Assembly (NCBI GenBank): GCA_023091665.1
Contig: JALJCQ010000013.1
Span: 2,356,001 to 2,420,000, forward strand
Source: Pythium myriotylum
Lineage: Eukaryota > Oomycota > Peronosporomycetes > Pythiales > Pythiaceae
Direction of reading: 5' to 3'
Length of the DNA: 64,000 bases
In this document: positions 33,767-43,722 of the stretch, in pieces
Position numbering within the stretch: the stretch's first letter is position 1
Layout: each line of letters starts with the position of its first letter
Translations under genes and position numbers: made by a program
Notes under the pieces: model-generated
The model's input: the letters and a program-made list of their open reading frames with translations, nothing else
What the model was told of the DNA's origin: nothing
Database searches by the model: none

Positions 33767-34121
33767 TATTATGGGTACAATGTGTCACAACATCTTGAAG
33801 TTAAAGTTCAAGTTGTGGAAGATTCAACTGTAGAAAATTCTCATGTGGAAGATTCCCATGTAGAAAATTCTCAGGTGGAAAGTTCTCCATCTAGTTCTGG
33901 GTTGAACCCAGTTCAACCCATCAACCTTGTTGAAGTACCCACGAAGTGTGTATACCTCTGCATATGATTACGATAGGTAGGACATGCATATGTTTATGGT
34001 AGCGTAGGACACAAGACGGCTTAGAGGTAGCGACAGCGAACTAAGTCCCGATCAATTCACTCTGCATTTTGCCAAGCTTCAGTCAAGTCCACTCCTCTTC
34101 TCGACTTCGTGACCTTTAATA
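33767..34121 (+). repeat. CopB-4 5' LTR
   Basis: 355 bp, TATTA...TAATA terminal inverted repeat. Contains an inverted repeat CTGGGTT/AACCCAG near 33896-33911. Confidence 0.95.
33818..33885 (+). promoter_or_regulatory. Array of five GAAnnTTC palindromes at exact 15-bp period
   Basis: GAAGATTC 33818, GAAAATTC 33833, GAAGATTC 33848, GAAAATTC 33863 and GAAAGTTC 33878 each start 15 bases apart. Because heat-shock factor reads GAA units in 5-bp steps, a 15-bp period keeps all ten half-sites in register, as in gapped heat-shock elements. The array is in the upstream third of the LTR. Regulation is inferred. Confidence 0.55.
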
Positions 34122-34133
34122 GGTTATGAGCCC
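34122..34133 (+). promoter_or_regulatory. CopB-4 primer-binding site containing the gag ATG
   Basis: GGTTATGAGCCC directly follows the LTR and is complementary to the initiator tRNA-Met anticodon arm. The ATG at 34126-34128 opens the polyprotein; a second in-frame ATG lies five codons later. Confidence 0.8.
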
Positions 34134-37100
34134 AAGTACCATGACGGACAAGACAAAGACTCTCGTTGACAAGTTCCGTGGCGACAACTACGCCTCGTGG
34201 GCACGCTACATGCGAGGCGTGTTCCTAACCAAGTCGGTGTGGAATGTCGTGAACATCAACGAGACGCCGACGTTCTCGGACCCGCGGATCAAGGACGAAT
34301 ACATCAGGACCAACAACATCGCGTTCGGCCTGATGCTCCTCCATATCGACGCGGAGTACCACCACATCGTCGACGACTGTGAAGAAGCTCATGTGGCATG
34401 GAAGCGACTCCGTTCGTTGTACGAAGGGTCGCAGAAGGCGGGTCGAATCTACTTGAAGCGTCAGCTCTTTAGTATGGAGATGAAGGAAGGCGCGAATGTG
34501 TTGCATCACTGCAACGAGATCCTCAACATCCACGCCAAGCTTGTGGCCATCGGCGCGAAGATGGAGGACGAAGATGTGGCAATTTGTCTGCTGCGCAGTT
34601 TGCCTAAGAGCTATGAGAACGTGGTTCTGCACATCGAGATGAGCAATGCCGACTTGAGAACTAAAGAAGTGATCAAGGCTCTCACGAACGAGCACGTGAA
34701 GCGTGCCGGCGAGATGAAGACTGCAGCCACCAAGCTCGACGACCAAGCCAAGGCGTTTGTGTCGGAGCAAGATACTCGTGTATGCTCGCACTGCGGCAAG
34801 ACTGGTCACTTAGTTGACCGTTGTTGGGCCAAGAACAAGCAAGAAGGTCGCAAATTCGGCGGTGGTCGCTTTGGCGGAAAACGCGCGAACCACGTACAAC
34901 GCGACTATGAAGAAGACGATGACGCCATCGCCTTCGCTGTGTCAATGGAGGCCAGTATAGCGCCGGACACTTCCATGATTGGGAAGTGGGCGATTGACAG
35001 TGGTGCCACGCACCATGTCTGTAACGACCGCTCGATGTTTGCCAGTTTGGCTGAGGGCGACCACGGTGAACTTGTGGTCGCGGAAGGAACGAAGACCAAG
35101 ATCCTCGGCGTTGGCACAGTGCACGAGCGCGCTATCATTCACGGCGGACAAGTTCGTGACCTCGAACTCCGCGACGTATTATACGTACCAGGAATCAAGA
35201 AGAATCTGCTTTCAATCCCGCAGATCAACAAGTCAGGCAAGTTTCGCGTTGTCTTCGAAGGGCCTGCAATGAGCGTATTCGACAAAAGGTCGCGGAAGGT
35301 CGTCGCGACTGCTCAACTTGCGTTCGGGTTGTTTTGGCTCCGCTCATTCCCGCGCGCCACTTCGCCTTCAGCTTTGACAATCTCGGCGGACCGCGCAATC
35401 TCGATCCTGCACGAGCGCATGGGTCATGCATCGACTCCGTTGTTGCGCTTGTTGCTCGACAAGCCAATGGTGAAGGACGCGGATCTGCCTACGAGCACCA
35501 AAGCTACACCGATGTGCCAAGGGTGCCAGCAAGGCAAAATGGTCCAGAAGCCATTCAAGTCCAACACCGAGAAGCGCAAGTTTCAACCGTTCGAACTCAT
35601 CCATCTCGACCTTTGTGGCCCGATGGAGGTCGACAGCATCGGCGGCAGCAAGTATTTGCTCCTGATCGTGGACGAATCCAGTGGTTTGATGCACGGTTCA
35701 TGCATTGCGTCCAAGTCAGACTGCAGTGCACTGATCATCAAATTCATCAAGCAAGTCAGCAACCAGTTTGATCGCCGTGTCAAGTTTGTACGTCACGACG
35801 GAGCCAAGGAATTTGCTACGAGTGCAATCAAGGCGTTCTATGCTGACCAAGGCATCGAGCAGCAAGTCACTGTGCCATACGCGCACCAAACCAACAGTAC
35901 GGCCGAGCGCAACATCCGAAGTATCGTCACGATGGGTCGCAGCATGCTCCATCATGCTGGTTTGGACAAAATCTTCTGGGCAGAAGCAGCAATGACCGCG
36001 ATCTACATCAAGAATCGCTTGCCATCACCGAAGTCCAACGACAAGACACCGTATGAACTGGTCTACGGTGAGAAACCTAGCATCAAGCACATGCGCGTCT
36101 TCGGCTGTCTCGCGTTCGTACTCACACCAAGTGAGATGCGCAAGAAGTGGGATGCCAAGTCTCGCCCTGGCCTATTCGTCGGTTATCAAGAGTCATCAAA
36201 AGCGTATCGGATCTTCGACATTGAAGCTAACAAGATCGTCATCAGTCGCGATGTCAATTTCGACGAGACCAAGCCCGGCGGCTGGTACCTCGAAAACACT
36301 ACATCAGGCATGGACGACTTGCTGGAACGACTCGATGACATCGACAACGAAGGTGGTCTCAACTTGGCCAATTTCAAGTACAGTGGCAAACGCCGCTCAG
36401 GTGCCCCACAACCAGTTGACCCAATGCAATCCGACGCAGACGATGAAGCAAGCGGTTCGGAAAGTGTTCGAAGATCAACCCGACGACGAATGTCCCCAGT
36501 CGAGTGGTGGCGTGCAAGTGCGAACCTGACAGAGACCAGCGATTTCACTGAACCAAGCACGTATGAAGAGGCCGTCAGTGGCCCAGATCAAGAACACTGG
36601 AAGCGTGCGATTACCGCCGAGTTACGATCTATGCAAGAACGAGAAGTGTTCTCACCAGCCAAGCTTCCAAACGGCGAACGAGCGATCGACGCCAAGTGGG
36701 TGTTCAAGATCAAAAGACGTGCCGATGGTTCGATCGACAAGTACAAGGCTCGACTTGTGGCTCGAGGATTCAAGCAGAAGTACGGTATCGACTACACCGA
36801 GACGTTTGCACCAGTATTCAAGTACACGACTCTTCGCATGATGATTGCACTAGCAAAGTCATTCGGTTGGCCTGTTGAGCAACTCGACGTCGTAACTGCT
36901 TTCCTTTATGGCGTGATGAAGGAACAAGTATTCATCCGGACTCCCGAAGGCATGGAACTCGAGCGAGGCTACGACTGTCTCAAGCTACTCAAGTCCATCT
37001 ACGGACTAAAACAGGCGTCTCGGGTCTGGAACGAAACCTTCGACGAGTACGTACGATCGATCGGCTTCAACGCATCCAAGTCCGATCCGTGTCTGTACAT

Positions 37101-38106
37101 CAAGTGTATCGATGGCCAGTGTGTGCTCCTACTCGTCTACGTTGACGATGTGATCATTACTGGAAGTTCGCCTGACCTGATCACGGACGTGAAGTCACAA
37201 CTCAAGACGCGATTCGAGATGACCGACAATGGTCCATGCAAGTTTGTCCTCGGCATCGAACTCGTCGACAATGCAGATGGTTCGGTTACTCTGTGCCAGC
37301 GCCGTTACATCAGTGACATCTTAAAGCGCTTCAACATGGAAGACTGCAAGCCGGTAGCAAGCCCAGTTGACGTCAGTGCCAAGCTCACCACGACGAATGA
37401 AGACGATGTGCCGGTCACCAATGCCCCATACCGCGAGGCAGTTGGTGCACTGATGCATGTAATGTGTGCCACTCGACCTGACATTGCATTCGCCGTGGGA
37501 ATGGTCTCGCGATTCATGGAAGCGCCCCATGAAGTCCATTGGATTGCCGTCAAGCGCATCTTCCGTTACCTCCAAGGCACCAAGTCGCACGGGATTCGAT
37601 TCACCACAGACCCGGACATGAAGTTTGCTGGCTACTCCGATGCCGATTGGGCCGGTGACATATCAGACCGCAAGTCAACATCCGGCTACGTGTTTACACT
37701 TGCCGGCGGACCCATTAGCTGGGGATCCAAGAAGCAATCAAGTGTCTCCCTATCTACAAGCGAAGCCGAGTACATCGCATTGAGTCTCGCAATTCAAGAG
37801 GGCAAGTGGGTCCATCGCCTACTGTGTGAAGCATTGGACGCTGCACAAGTCCCAAGTCCGAAGTTGGTGATTCTTGAAGACAACCAGTCATGCATCAAGA
37901 TGACCAAGAACCCAGTAAACCATGGTCGTGCCAAGCACATCGACATCAAATACCACCACATTCGTGATGAAGTCAAGTCCGGGGAAGTCGAAGTAAAGTA
38001 CTGCCCAAGCTCAACCATGAACGCCGACTTGCTCACGAAGGGTCTACCCGGTCCCCGTCACCAAGAGCTCACTCAAGCCCTCGGAATTCAAGGCTGTGAC
38101 CATTGA
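34126..38106 (+). CDS. CopB-4 Gag-Pol polyprotein, apparently intact
   Basis: 1326 codons in a single frame. Landmarks: Gag with LVDKFRGDNYASW near the N-terminus; CCHC knuckle 220-233; protease DSGA with Asp 291; integrase zinc motif from His 429 (HERMGH) to CQGC; catalytic Asp 495 (DLCGPM), Asp 558 (VRHDGAKEF) and Glu 594 (NSTAERN), with the 35-residue spacing; reverse transcriptase YVDD at 1005-1008; RNase H Asp 1172, Glu 1213 and Asp 1252. The stop (38104-38106) lies against the purine tract, so unlike CopA the frame does not enter the LTR. All catalytic residues are present and both LTRs match: the best candidate for an autonomous element in the window. Confidence 0.95.
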   Translation: MSPSTMTDKTKTLVDKFRGDNYASWARYMRGVFLTKSVWNVVNINETPTFSDPRIKDEYIRTNNIAFGLMLLHIDAEYHHIVDDCEEAHVAWKRLRSLYEGSQKAGRIYLKRQLFSMEMKEGANVLHHCNEILNIHAKLVAIGAKMEDEDVAICLLRSLPKSYENVVLHIEMSNADLRTKEVIKALTNEHVKRAGEMKTAATKLDDQAKAFVSEQDTRVCSHCGKTGHLVDRCWAKNKQEGRKFGGGRFGGKRANHVQRDYEEDDDAIAFAVSMEASIAPDTSMIGKWAIDSGATHHVCNDRSMFASLAEGDHGELVVAEGTKTKILGVGTVHERAIIHGGQVRDLELRDVLYVPGIKKNLLSIPQINKSGKFRVVFEGPAMSVFDKRSRKVVATAQLAFGLFWLRSFPRATSPSALTISADRAISILHERMGHASTPLLRLLLDKPMVKDADLPTSTKATPMCQGCQQGKMVQKPFKSNTEKRKFQPFELIHLDLCGPMEVDSIGGSKYLLLIVDESSGLMHGSCIASKSDCSALIIKFIKQVSNQFDRRVKFVRHDGAKEFATSAIKAFYADQGIEQQVTVPYAHQTNSTAERNIRSIVTMGRSMLHHAGLDKIFWAEAAMTAIYIKNRLPSPKSNDKTPYELVYGEKPSIKHMRVFGCLAFVLTPSEMRKKWDAKSRPGLFVGYQESSKAYRIFDIEANKIVISRDVNFDETKPGGWYLENTTSGMDDLLERLDDIDNEGGLNLANFKYSGKRRSGAPQPVDPMQSDADDEASGSESVRRSTRRRMSPVEWWRASANLTETSDFTEPSTYEEAVSGPDQEHWKRAITAELRSMQEREVFSPAKLPNGERAIDAKWVFKIKRRADGSIDKYKARLVARGFKQKYGIDYTETFAPVFKYTTLRMMIALAKSFGWPVEQLDVVTAFLYGVMKEQVFIRTPEGMELERGYDCLKLLKSIYGLKQASRVWNETFDEYVRSIGFNASKSDPCLYIKCIDGQCVLLLVYVDDVIITGSSPDLITDVKSQLKTRFEMTDNGPCKFVLGIELVDNADGSVTLCQRRYISDILKRFNMEDCKPVASPVDVSAKLTTTNEDDVPVTNAPYREAVGALMHVMCATRPDIAFAVGMVSRFMEAPHEVHWIAVKRIFRYLQGTKSHGIRFTTDPDMKFAGYSDADWAGDISDRKSTSGYVFTLAGGPISWGSKKQSSVSLSTSEAEYIALSLAIQEGKWVHRLLCEALDAAQVPSPKLVILEDNQSCIKMTKNPVNHGRAKHIDIKYHHIRDEVKSGEVEVKYCPSSTMNADLLTKGLPGPRHQELTQALGIQGCDH

Positions 38107-38113
38107 GGGGGGC
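38105..38113 (+). promoter_or_regulatory. CopB-4 polypurine tract
   Basis: GAGGGGGGC immediately before the 3' LTR and overlapping the stop codon. Confidence 0.75.
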
Positions 38114-38468
38114 TATTATGGGTACAATGTGTCACAACATCTTGAAGTTAAAGTTCAAGTTGTGGAAGATTCAACTGTAGAAAATTCTCATGTGGAAGAT
38201 TCCCATGTAGAAAATTCTCAGGTGGAAAGTTCTCCATCTAGTTCTGGGTTGAACCCAGTTCAACCCATCAACCTTGTTGAAGTACCCACGAAGTGTGTAT
38301 ACCTCTGCATATGATTACGATAGGTAGGACATGCATATGTTTATGGTAGCGTAGGACACAAGACGGCTTAGAGGTAGCGACAGCGAACTAAGTCCCGATC
38401 AATTCACTCTGCATTTTGCCAAGCTTCAGTCAAGTCCACTCCTCTTCTCGACTTCGTGACCTTTAATA
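38114..38468 (+). repeat. CopB-4 3' LTR
   Basis: 355 bp, no difference found from 33767-34121. Followed by the second AGGTT (38469-38473). Confidence 0.95.
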
Positions 38469-40421
38469 AGGTTTCTCACCGTAGACCAGTTCATACGGTG
38501 TCTTGTCGTTGGACTTCGGTGATGGCAAGCGATTCTTGATGTAGATCGCGGTCATTGCTGCTTCTGCCCAGAAGATTTTGTCCAAACCAGCATGATGGAG
38601 CATGCTGCGACCCATCGTGACGATACTTCGGATGTTGCGCTCGGCCGTACTGTTGGTTTGGTGCGCGTATGGCACAGTGACTTGCTGCTCGATGCCTTGG
38701 TCAGCATAGAACGCCTTGATTGCACTCGTAGCAAATTCCTTGGCTCCGTCGTGACGTACAAACTTGACACGGCGATCAAACTGGTTGCTGACTTGCTTGA
38801 TGAATTTGATGATCAGTGCACTGCAGTCTGACTTGGACGCAATGCATGAACCGTGCATCAAACCACTGGATTCGTCCACGATCAGGAGCAAATACTTGCT
38901 GCCGCCGATGCTGTCGACCTCCATCGGGCCACAAAGGTCGAGATGGATGAGTTCGAACGGTTGAAACTTGCGCTTCTCGGTGTTGGACTTGAATGGCTTC
39001 TGGACCATTTTGCCTTGCTGGCACCCTTGGCACATCGGTGTAGCTTTGGTGCTCGTAGGCAGATCCGCGTCCTTCACCATTGACTTGTCGAGCAACAAGC
39101 GCAACAACGGAGTCGATGCATGACCCATGCGCTCGTGCAGGATCGAGATTGCGCGGTCCGCCGAGATTGTCAAAGCTGAAGGCGAAGTGGCGCGCGGGAA
39201 TGAGCGGAGCCAAAACAACCCGAACGCAAGTTGAGCAGTCGCGACGACCTTCCGCGACCTTTTGTCGAATACGCTCATTGCAGGCCCTTCGAAGACAACG
39301 CGAAACTTGCCTGACTTGTTGATCTGCGGGATTGAAAGCAGATTCTTCTTGATTCCTGGTACGTATAATACGTCGCGGAGTTCGAGGTCACGAACTTGTC
39401 CGCCGTGAATGATAGCGCGCTCGTGCACTGTGCCAACGCCGAGGATCTTGGTCTTCGTTCCTTCCGCGACCACAAGTTCACCGTGGTCGCCCTCAGCCAA
39501 ACTGGCAAACATCGAGCGGTCGTTACAGACATGGTGCGTGGCACCACTGTCAATCGCCCACTTCCCAATCATGGAAGTGTCCGGCGCTATACTGGCCTCC
39601 ATTGACACAGCGAAGGCGATGGCGTCATGGTCTTCTTCATAGTCGCGTTGTACGTGGTTCGCGCGTTTTCCGCCAAAGCGACCACCGCCGAATTTGCGAC
39701 CTTCTTGCTTGTTCTTGGCCCAACAACGGTCAACTAAGTGACCAGTCTTGCCGCAGTGCGAGCATACACGAGTATCTTGCTCCGACACAAACGCCTTGGC
39801 TTGGTCGTCGAGCTTGGTGGCTGCAGTCTTCATCTCGCCGGCACGCTTCACGTGCTCGTTCGTGAGAGCCTTGATCACTTCTTTAGTTCTCAAGTCGGCA
39901 TTGCTCATCTCGATGTGCAGAACCACGTTCTCATAGCTCTTAGGCAAACTGCGCAGCAGACAAATTGCCACATCTTCGTCCTCCATCTTCGCGCCGATGG
40001 CCACAAGCTTGGCGTGGATGTTGAGGATCTCGTTGCAGTGATGCAACACATTCGCGCCTTCCTTCATCTCCATACTAAAGAGCTGACGCTTCAAGTAGAT
40101 TCGACCCGCCTTCTGCGACCCTTCGTACAACGAACGGAGTCGCTTCCATGCCACATGAGCTTCTTCACAGTCGTCGACGATGTGGTGGTACTCCGCGTCG
40201 ATATGGAGGAGCATCAGGCCGAACGCGATGTTGTTGGTCCTGATGTATTCGTCCTTGATCCGCGGGTCCGAGAACGTCGGCGTCTCGTTGATGTTCACGA
40301 CATTCCACACCGACTTGGTTAGGAACACGCCTCGCATGTAGCGTGCCCACGAAGCGTAGTTGTCGCCACGGAACTTGTCAACGAGAGTCTTTGTCTTGTC
40401 CGTCATGGTACTTGGGCTCAT
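38469..40421 (-). pseudogene. CopB-3 gag, protease and integrase core
   Basis: From the ATG in the primer-binding site (40419-40421) open to the CopB-4 insertion point. CSHCGKTGHLVDRC, DSGATHHV, HERMGH, CQGC, VRHDGAKEF and NSTAERN are all present. It carries the marker EEDHDAIAF (Asp to His relative to CopB-1 and CopB-4), shared with array units 1-3 but not unit 4. It lacks the 168-bp loss of the array units. Confidence 0.9.
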
Positions 40422-40425
40422 AACC

Positions 40426-40780
40426 TATTAAAGGTCACGAAGTCGAGAAGAGGAGTGGACTTGACTGAAGCTTGGCAAAATGCAGAGTGAATTGATCGGG
40501 ACTTAGTTCGCTGTCGCTACCTCTAAGCCGTCTTGTGTCCTACGCTACCATAAACATATGCATGTCCTACCTATCGTAATCATATGCAGAGGTATACACA
40601 CTTCGTGGGTACTTCAACAAGGTTGATGGGTTGAACTGGGTTCAACCCAGAACTAGATGGAGAACTTTCCACCTGAGAATTTTCTACATGGGAATCTTCC
40701 ACATGAGAATTTTCTACAGTTGAATCTTCCACAACTTGAACTTCAACTTCAAGATGTTGTGACACATTGTACCCATAATA
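40426..40780 (-). repeat. CopB-3 5' LTR / array LTR 1
   Basis: 355 bp, of the CTTCAAC type shared with all array LTRs. AACAG (40781-40785) follows, pairing with 31367-31371. Confidence 0.93.
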
Positions 40781-43363
40781 AACAGGCCAACCGAATGACT
40801 TTGCTAGTGCAATCATCATGCGAAGAGTCGTGTACTTGAATACTGGTGCAAACGTCTCGGTGTAGTCGATACCGTACTTCTGCTTGAATCCTCGAGCCAC
40901 AAGTCGAGCCTTGTACTTGTCGATCGAACCATCGGCACGTCTTTTGATCTTGAACACCCACTTGGCGTCGATCGCTCGTTCGCCGTTTGGAAGCTTGGCT
41001 GGTGAGAACACTTCTCGTTCTTGCATAGATCGTAACTCGGCGGTAATCGCACGCTTCCAGTGTTCTTGATCTGGGCCACTGACGGCCTCTTCATACGTGT
41101 TTGGTTCAGTGAAATCGCTGGTCTCTGTCAGGTTCGCACTTGCACGCCACCACTCGACTGGGGACATTCGTCGTCGGGTTGATCTTCGAACACTTTCCGA
41201 ACCGCTTGCTTCATCGTCTGCGTCGGATTGCATTGGGTCAACTGGTTGTGGGGCACCTGAGCGGCGTTTGCCACTGTACTTGAAATTGGCCAAGTTGAGA
41301 CCACCTTCGTTGTCGATGTCATCGAGTCGTTCCAGCAAGTCGTCCATGCCTGTTGTAGTGTTTTCGAGGTACCAGCCGCCGGGCTTGGTCTCGTCGAAAT
41401 TGACGTCGCGACTGATGACGATCTTGTTAGCTTCAATGTCGAAGATCCGATACGCTTTTGATGACTCTTGATAACCGACGAATAGGCCAGGGCGAGACTT
41501 GCGTCCCATTTCTTGCGCATCTCACTTGGTGTGAGTACGAACGCGAGACAGCCGAAGACGCGCATGTGCTTGATGCTAGGTTTCTCACCGTAGACCAGTT
41601 CATACGGTGTCTTGTCGTTGGACTTGCTGCTCGATGCCTTGGTCAGCATAGAACGCCTTGATTGCACTCGTAGCAAATTCCTTGGCTCCGTCGTGACGTA
41701 CAAACTTGACACGGCGATCAAACTGGTTGCTGACTTGCTTGATGAATTTGATGATCAGTGCACTGCAGTCTGACTTGGACGCAATGCATGAACCGTGCAT
41801 CAAACCACTGGATTCGTCCACGATCAGGAGCAAATACTTGCTGCCGCCGATGCTGTCGACCTCCATCGGGCCACAAAGGTCGAGATGGATGAGTTCGAAC
41901 GGTTGAAACTTGCGCTTCTCGGTGTTGGACTTGAATGGCTTCTGGACCATTTTGCCTTGCTGGCACCCTTGGCACATCGGTGTAGCTTTGGTGCTCGTAG
42001 GCAGATCCGCGTCCTTCACCATTGACTTGTCGAGCAACAAGCGCAACAACGGAGTCGATGCATGACCCATGCGCTCGTGCAGGATCGAGATTGCGCGGTC
42101 CGCCGAGATTGTCAAAGCTGAAGGCGAAGTGGCGCGCGGGAATGAGCGGAGCCAAAACAACCCGAACGCAAGTTGAGCAGTCGCGACGACCTTCCGCGAC
42201 CTTTTGTCGAATACGCTCATTGCAGGCCCTTCGAAGACAACGCGAAACTTGCCTGACTTGTTGATCTGCGGGATTGAAAGCAGATTCTTCTTGATTCCTG
42301 GTACGTATAATACGTCGCGGAGTTCGAGGTCACGAACTTGTCCGCCGTGAATGATAGCGCGCTCGTGCACTGTGCCAACGCCGAGGATCTTGGTCTTCGT
42401 TCCTTCCGCGACCACAAGTTCACCGTGGTCGCCCTCAGCCAAACTGGCAAACATCGAGCGGTCGTTACAGACATGGTGCGTGGCACCACTGTCAATCGCC
42501 CACTTCCCAATCATGGAAGTGTCCGGCGCTATACTGGCCTCCATTGACACAGCGAAGGCGATGGCGTCATGGTCTTCTTCATAGTCGCGTTGTACGTGGT
42601 TCGCGCGTTTTCCGCCAAAGCGACCACCGCCGAATTTGCGACCTTCTTGCTTGTTCTTGGCCCAACAACGGTCAACTAAGTGACCAGTCTTGCCGCAGTG
42701 CGAGCATACACGAGTATCTTGCTCCGACACAAACGCCTTGGCTTGGTCGTCGAGCTTGGTGGCTGCAGTCTTCATCTCGCCGGCACGCTTCACGTGCTCG
42801 TTCGTGAGAGCCTTGATCACTTCTTTAGTTCTCAAGTCGGCATTGCTCATCTCGATGTGCAGAACCACGTTCTCATAGCTCTTAGGCAAACTGCGCAGCA
42901 GACAAATTGCCACATCTTCGTCCTCCATCTTCGCGCCGATGGCCACAAGCTTGGCGTGGATGTTGAGGATCTCGTTGCAGTGATGCAACACATTCGCGCC
43001 TTCCTTCATCTCCATACTAAAGAGCTGACGCTTCAAGTAGATTCGACCCGCCTTCTGCGACCCTTCGTACAACGAACGGAGTCGCTTCCATGCCACATGA
43101 GCTTCTTCACAGTCGTCGACGATGTGGTGGTACTCCGCGTCGATATGGAGGAGCATCAGGCCGAACGCGATGTTGTTGGTCCTGATGTATTCGTCCTTGA
43201 TCCGCGGGTCCGAGAACGTCGGCGTCTCGTTGATGTTCACGACATTCCACACCGACTTGGTTAGGAACACGCCTCGCATGTAGCGTGCCCACGAAGCGTA
43301 GTTGTCGCCACGGAACTTGTCAACGAGAGTCTTTGTCTTGTCCGTCATGGTACTTGGGCTCAT
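40781..43363 (-). pseudogene. Array unit 1: CopB-2 gag to early RT, defective
   Basis: From the ATG in the primer-binding site (43361-43363) through Gag, protease and the first part of integrase to GIEQQV, where a 167-bp deletion with GACTT at both ends removes the catalytic Glu region (41628). A 1-bp deletion further on (GACTTGCGTCCC for GACTTGGCGTCCC, near 41499) brings the frame back, but a stop lies between. The frame then resumes (KSRPGLFVGYQ) and ends at SFGWPV, fused in frame to LTR-derived residues YYGYNVSQHLEV. RT catalytic YVDD, RNase H and polypurine tract are absent. Confidence 0.92.
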
Positions 43364-43367
43364 AACC

Positions 43368-43722
43368 TATTAAAGGTCACGAAGTCGAGAAGAGGAGTGG
43401 ACTTGACTGAAGCTTGGCAAAATGCAGAGTGAATTGATCGGGACTTAGTTCGCTGTCGCTACCTCTAAGCCGTCTTGTGTCCTACGCTACCATAAACATA
43501 TGCATGTCCTACCTATCGTAATCATATGCAGAGGTATACACACTTCGTGGGTACTTCAACAAGGTTGATGGGTTGAACTGGGTTCAACCCAGAACTAGAT
43601 GGAGAACTTTCCACCTGAGAATTTTCTACATGGGAATCTTCCACATGAGAATTTTCTACAGTTGAATCTTCCACAACTTGAACTTCAACTTCAAGATGTT
43701 GTGACACATTGTACCCATAATA
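43368..43722 (-). repeat. Array LTR 2
   Basis: 355 bp, flanked by primer-binding site on one side and AACAGGCC on the other. Confidence 0.93.

Larger units (their letters stand above)
33767..38468 (+). mobile_element. CopB-4, complete Ty1/copia retrotransposon
   Basis: 4702 bp: LTR 33767-34121, internal 34122-38113, LTR 38114-38468. The LTRs look identical by eye and the 5-bp target duplication AGGTT is perfect. This is the reference copy for CopB and shows that the LTR ends are TATTATGG...CTTTAATA, not TG...CA. Insertion is recent and later than CopB-3, which it interrupts. Confidence 0.96.
31372..40780 (-). mobile_element. CopB-3, nested in CopB-2 and itself interrupted
   Basis: Reverse-orientation element inserted into CopB-2 in the same orientation: 3' LTR 31372-31726, internal 31727-33766 and 38469-40425, 5' LTR 40426-40780. 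Its two LTRs differ at one diagnostic base (CTTTAAC at 3' versus CTTCAAC at 5'). Its 3' half carries CopB-4-type residues (TSGMDD, EPSTYEEA, REAVGALM). The 5' LTR is of the type found throughout the adjacent array, so the element may be a recombination mosaic. CopB-4 sits inside it. Confidence 0.9.

Noticed and set aside
33782..33967. Small 61-codon ORF in CopB LTRs (MSQHLEVKVQVVEDSTVENSHV)
   Set aside because: Its periodic VENSHVEDS pattern is the translation of the 15-bp GAAnnTTC array (five codons per unit); it looks like a by-product of that repeat rather than a gene, though it is open in every CopB LTR.
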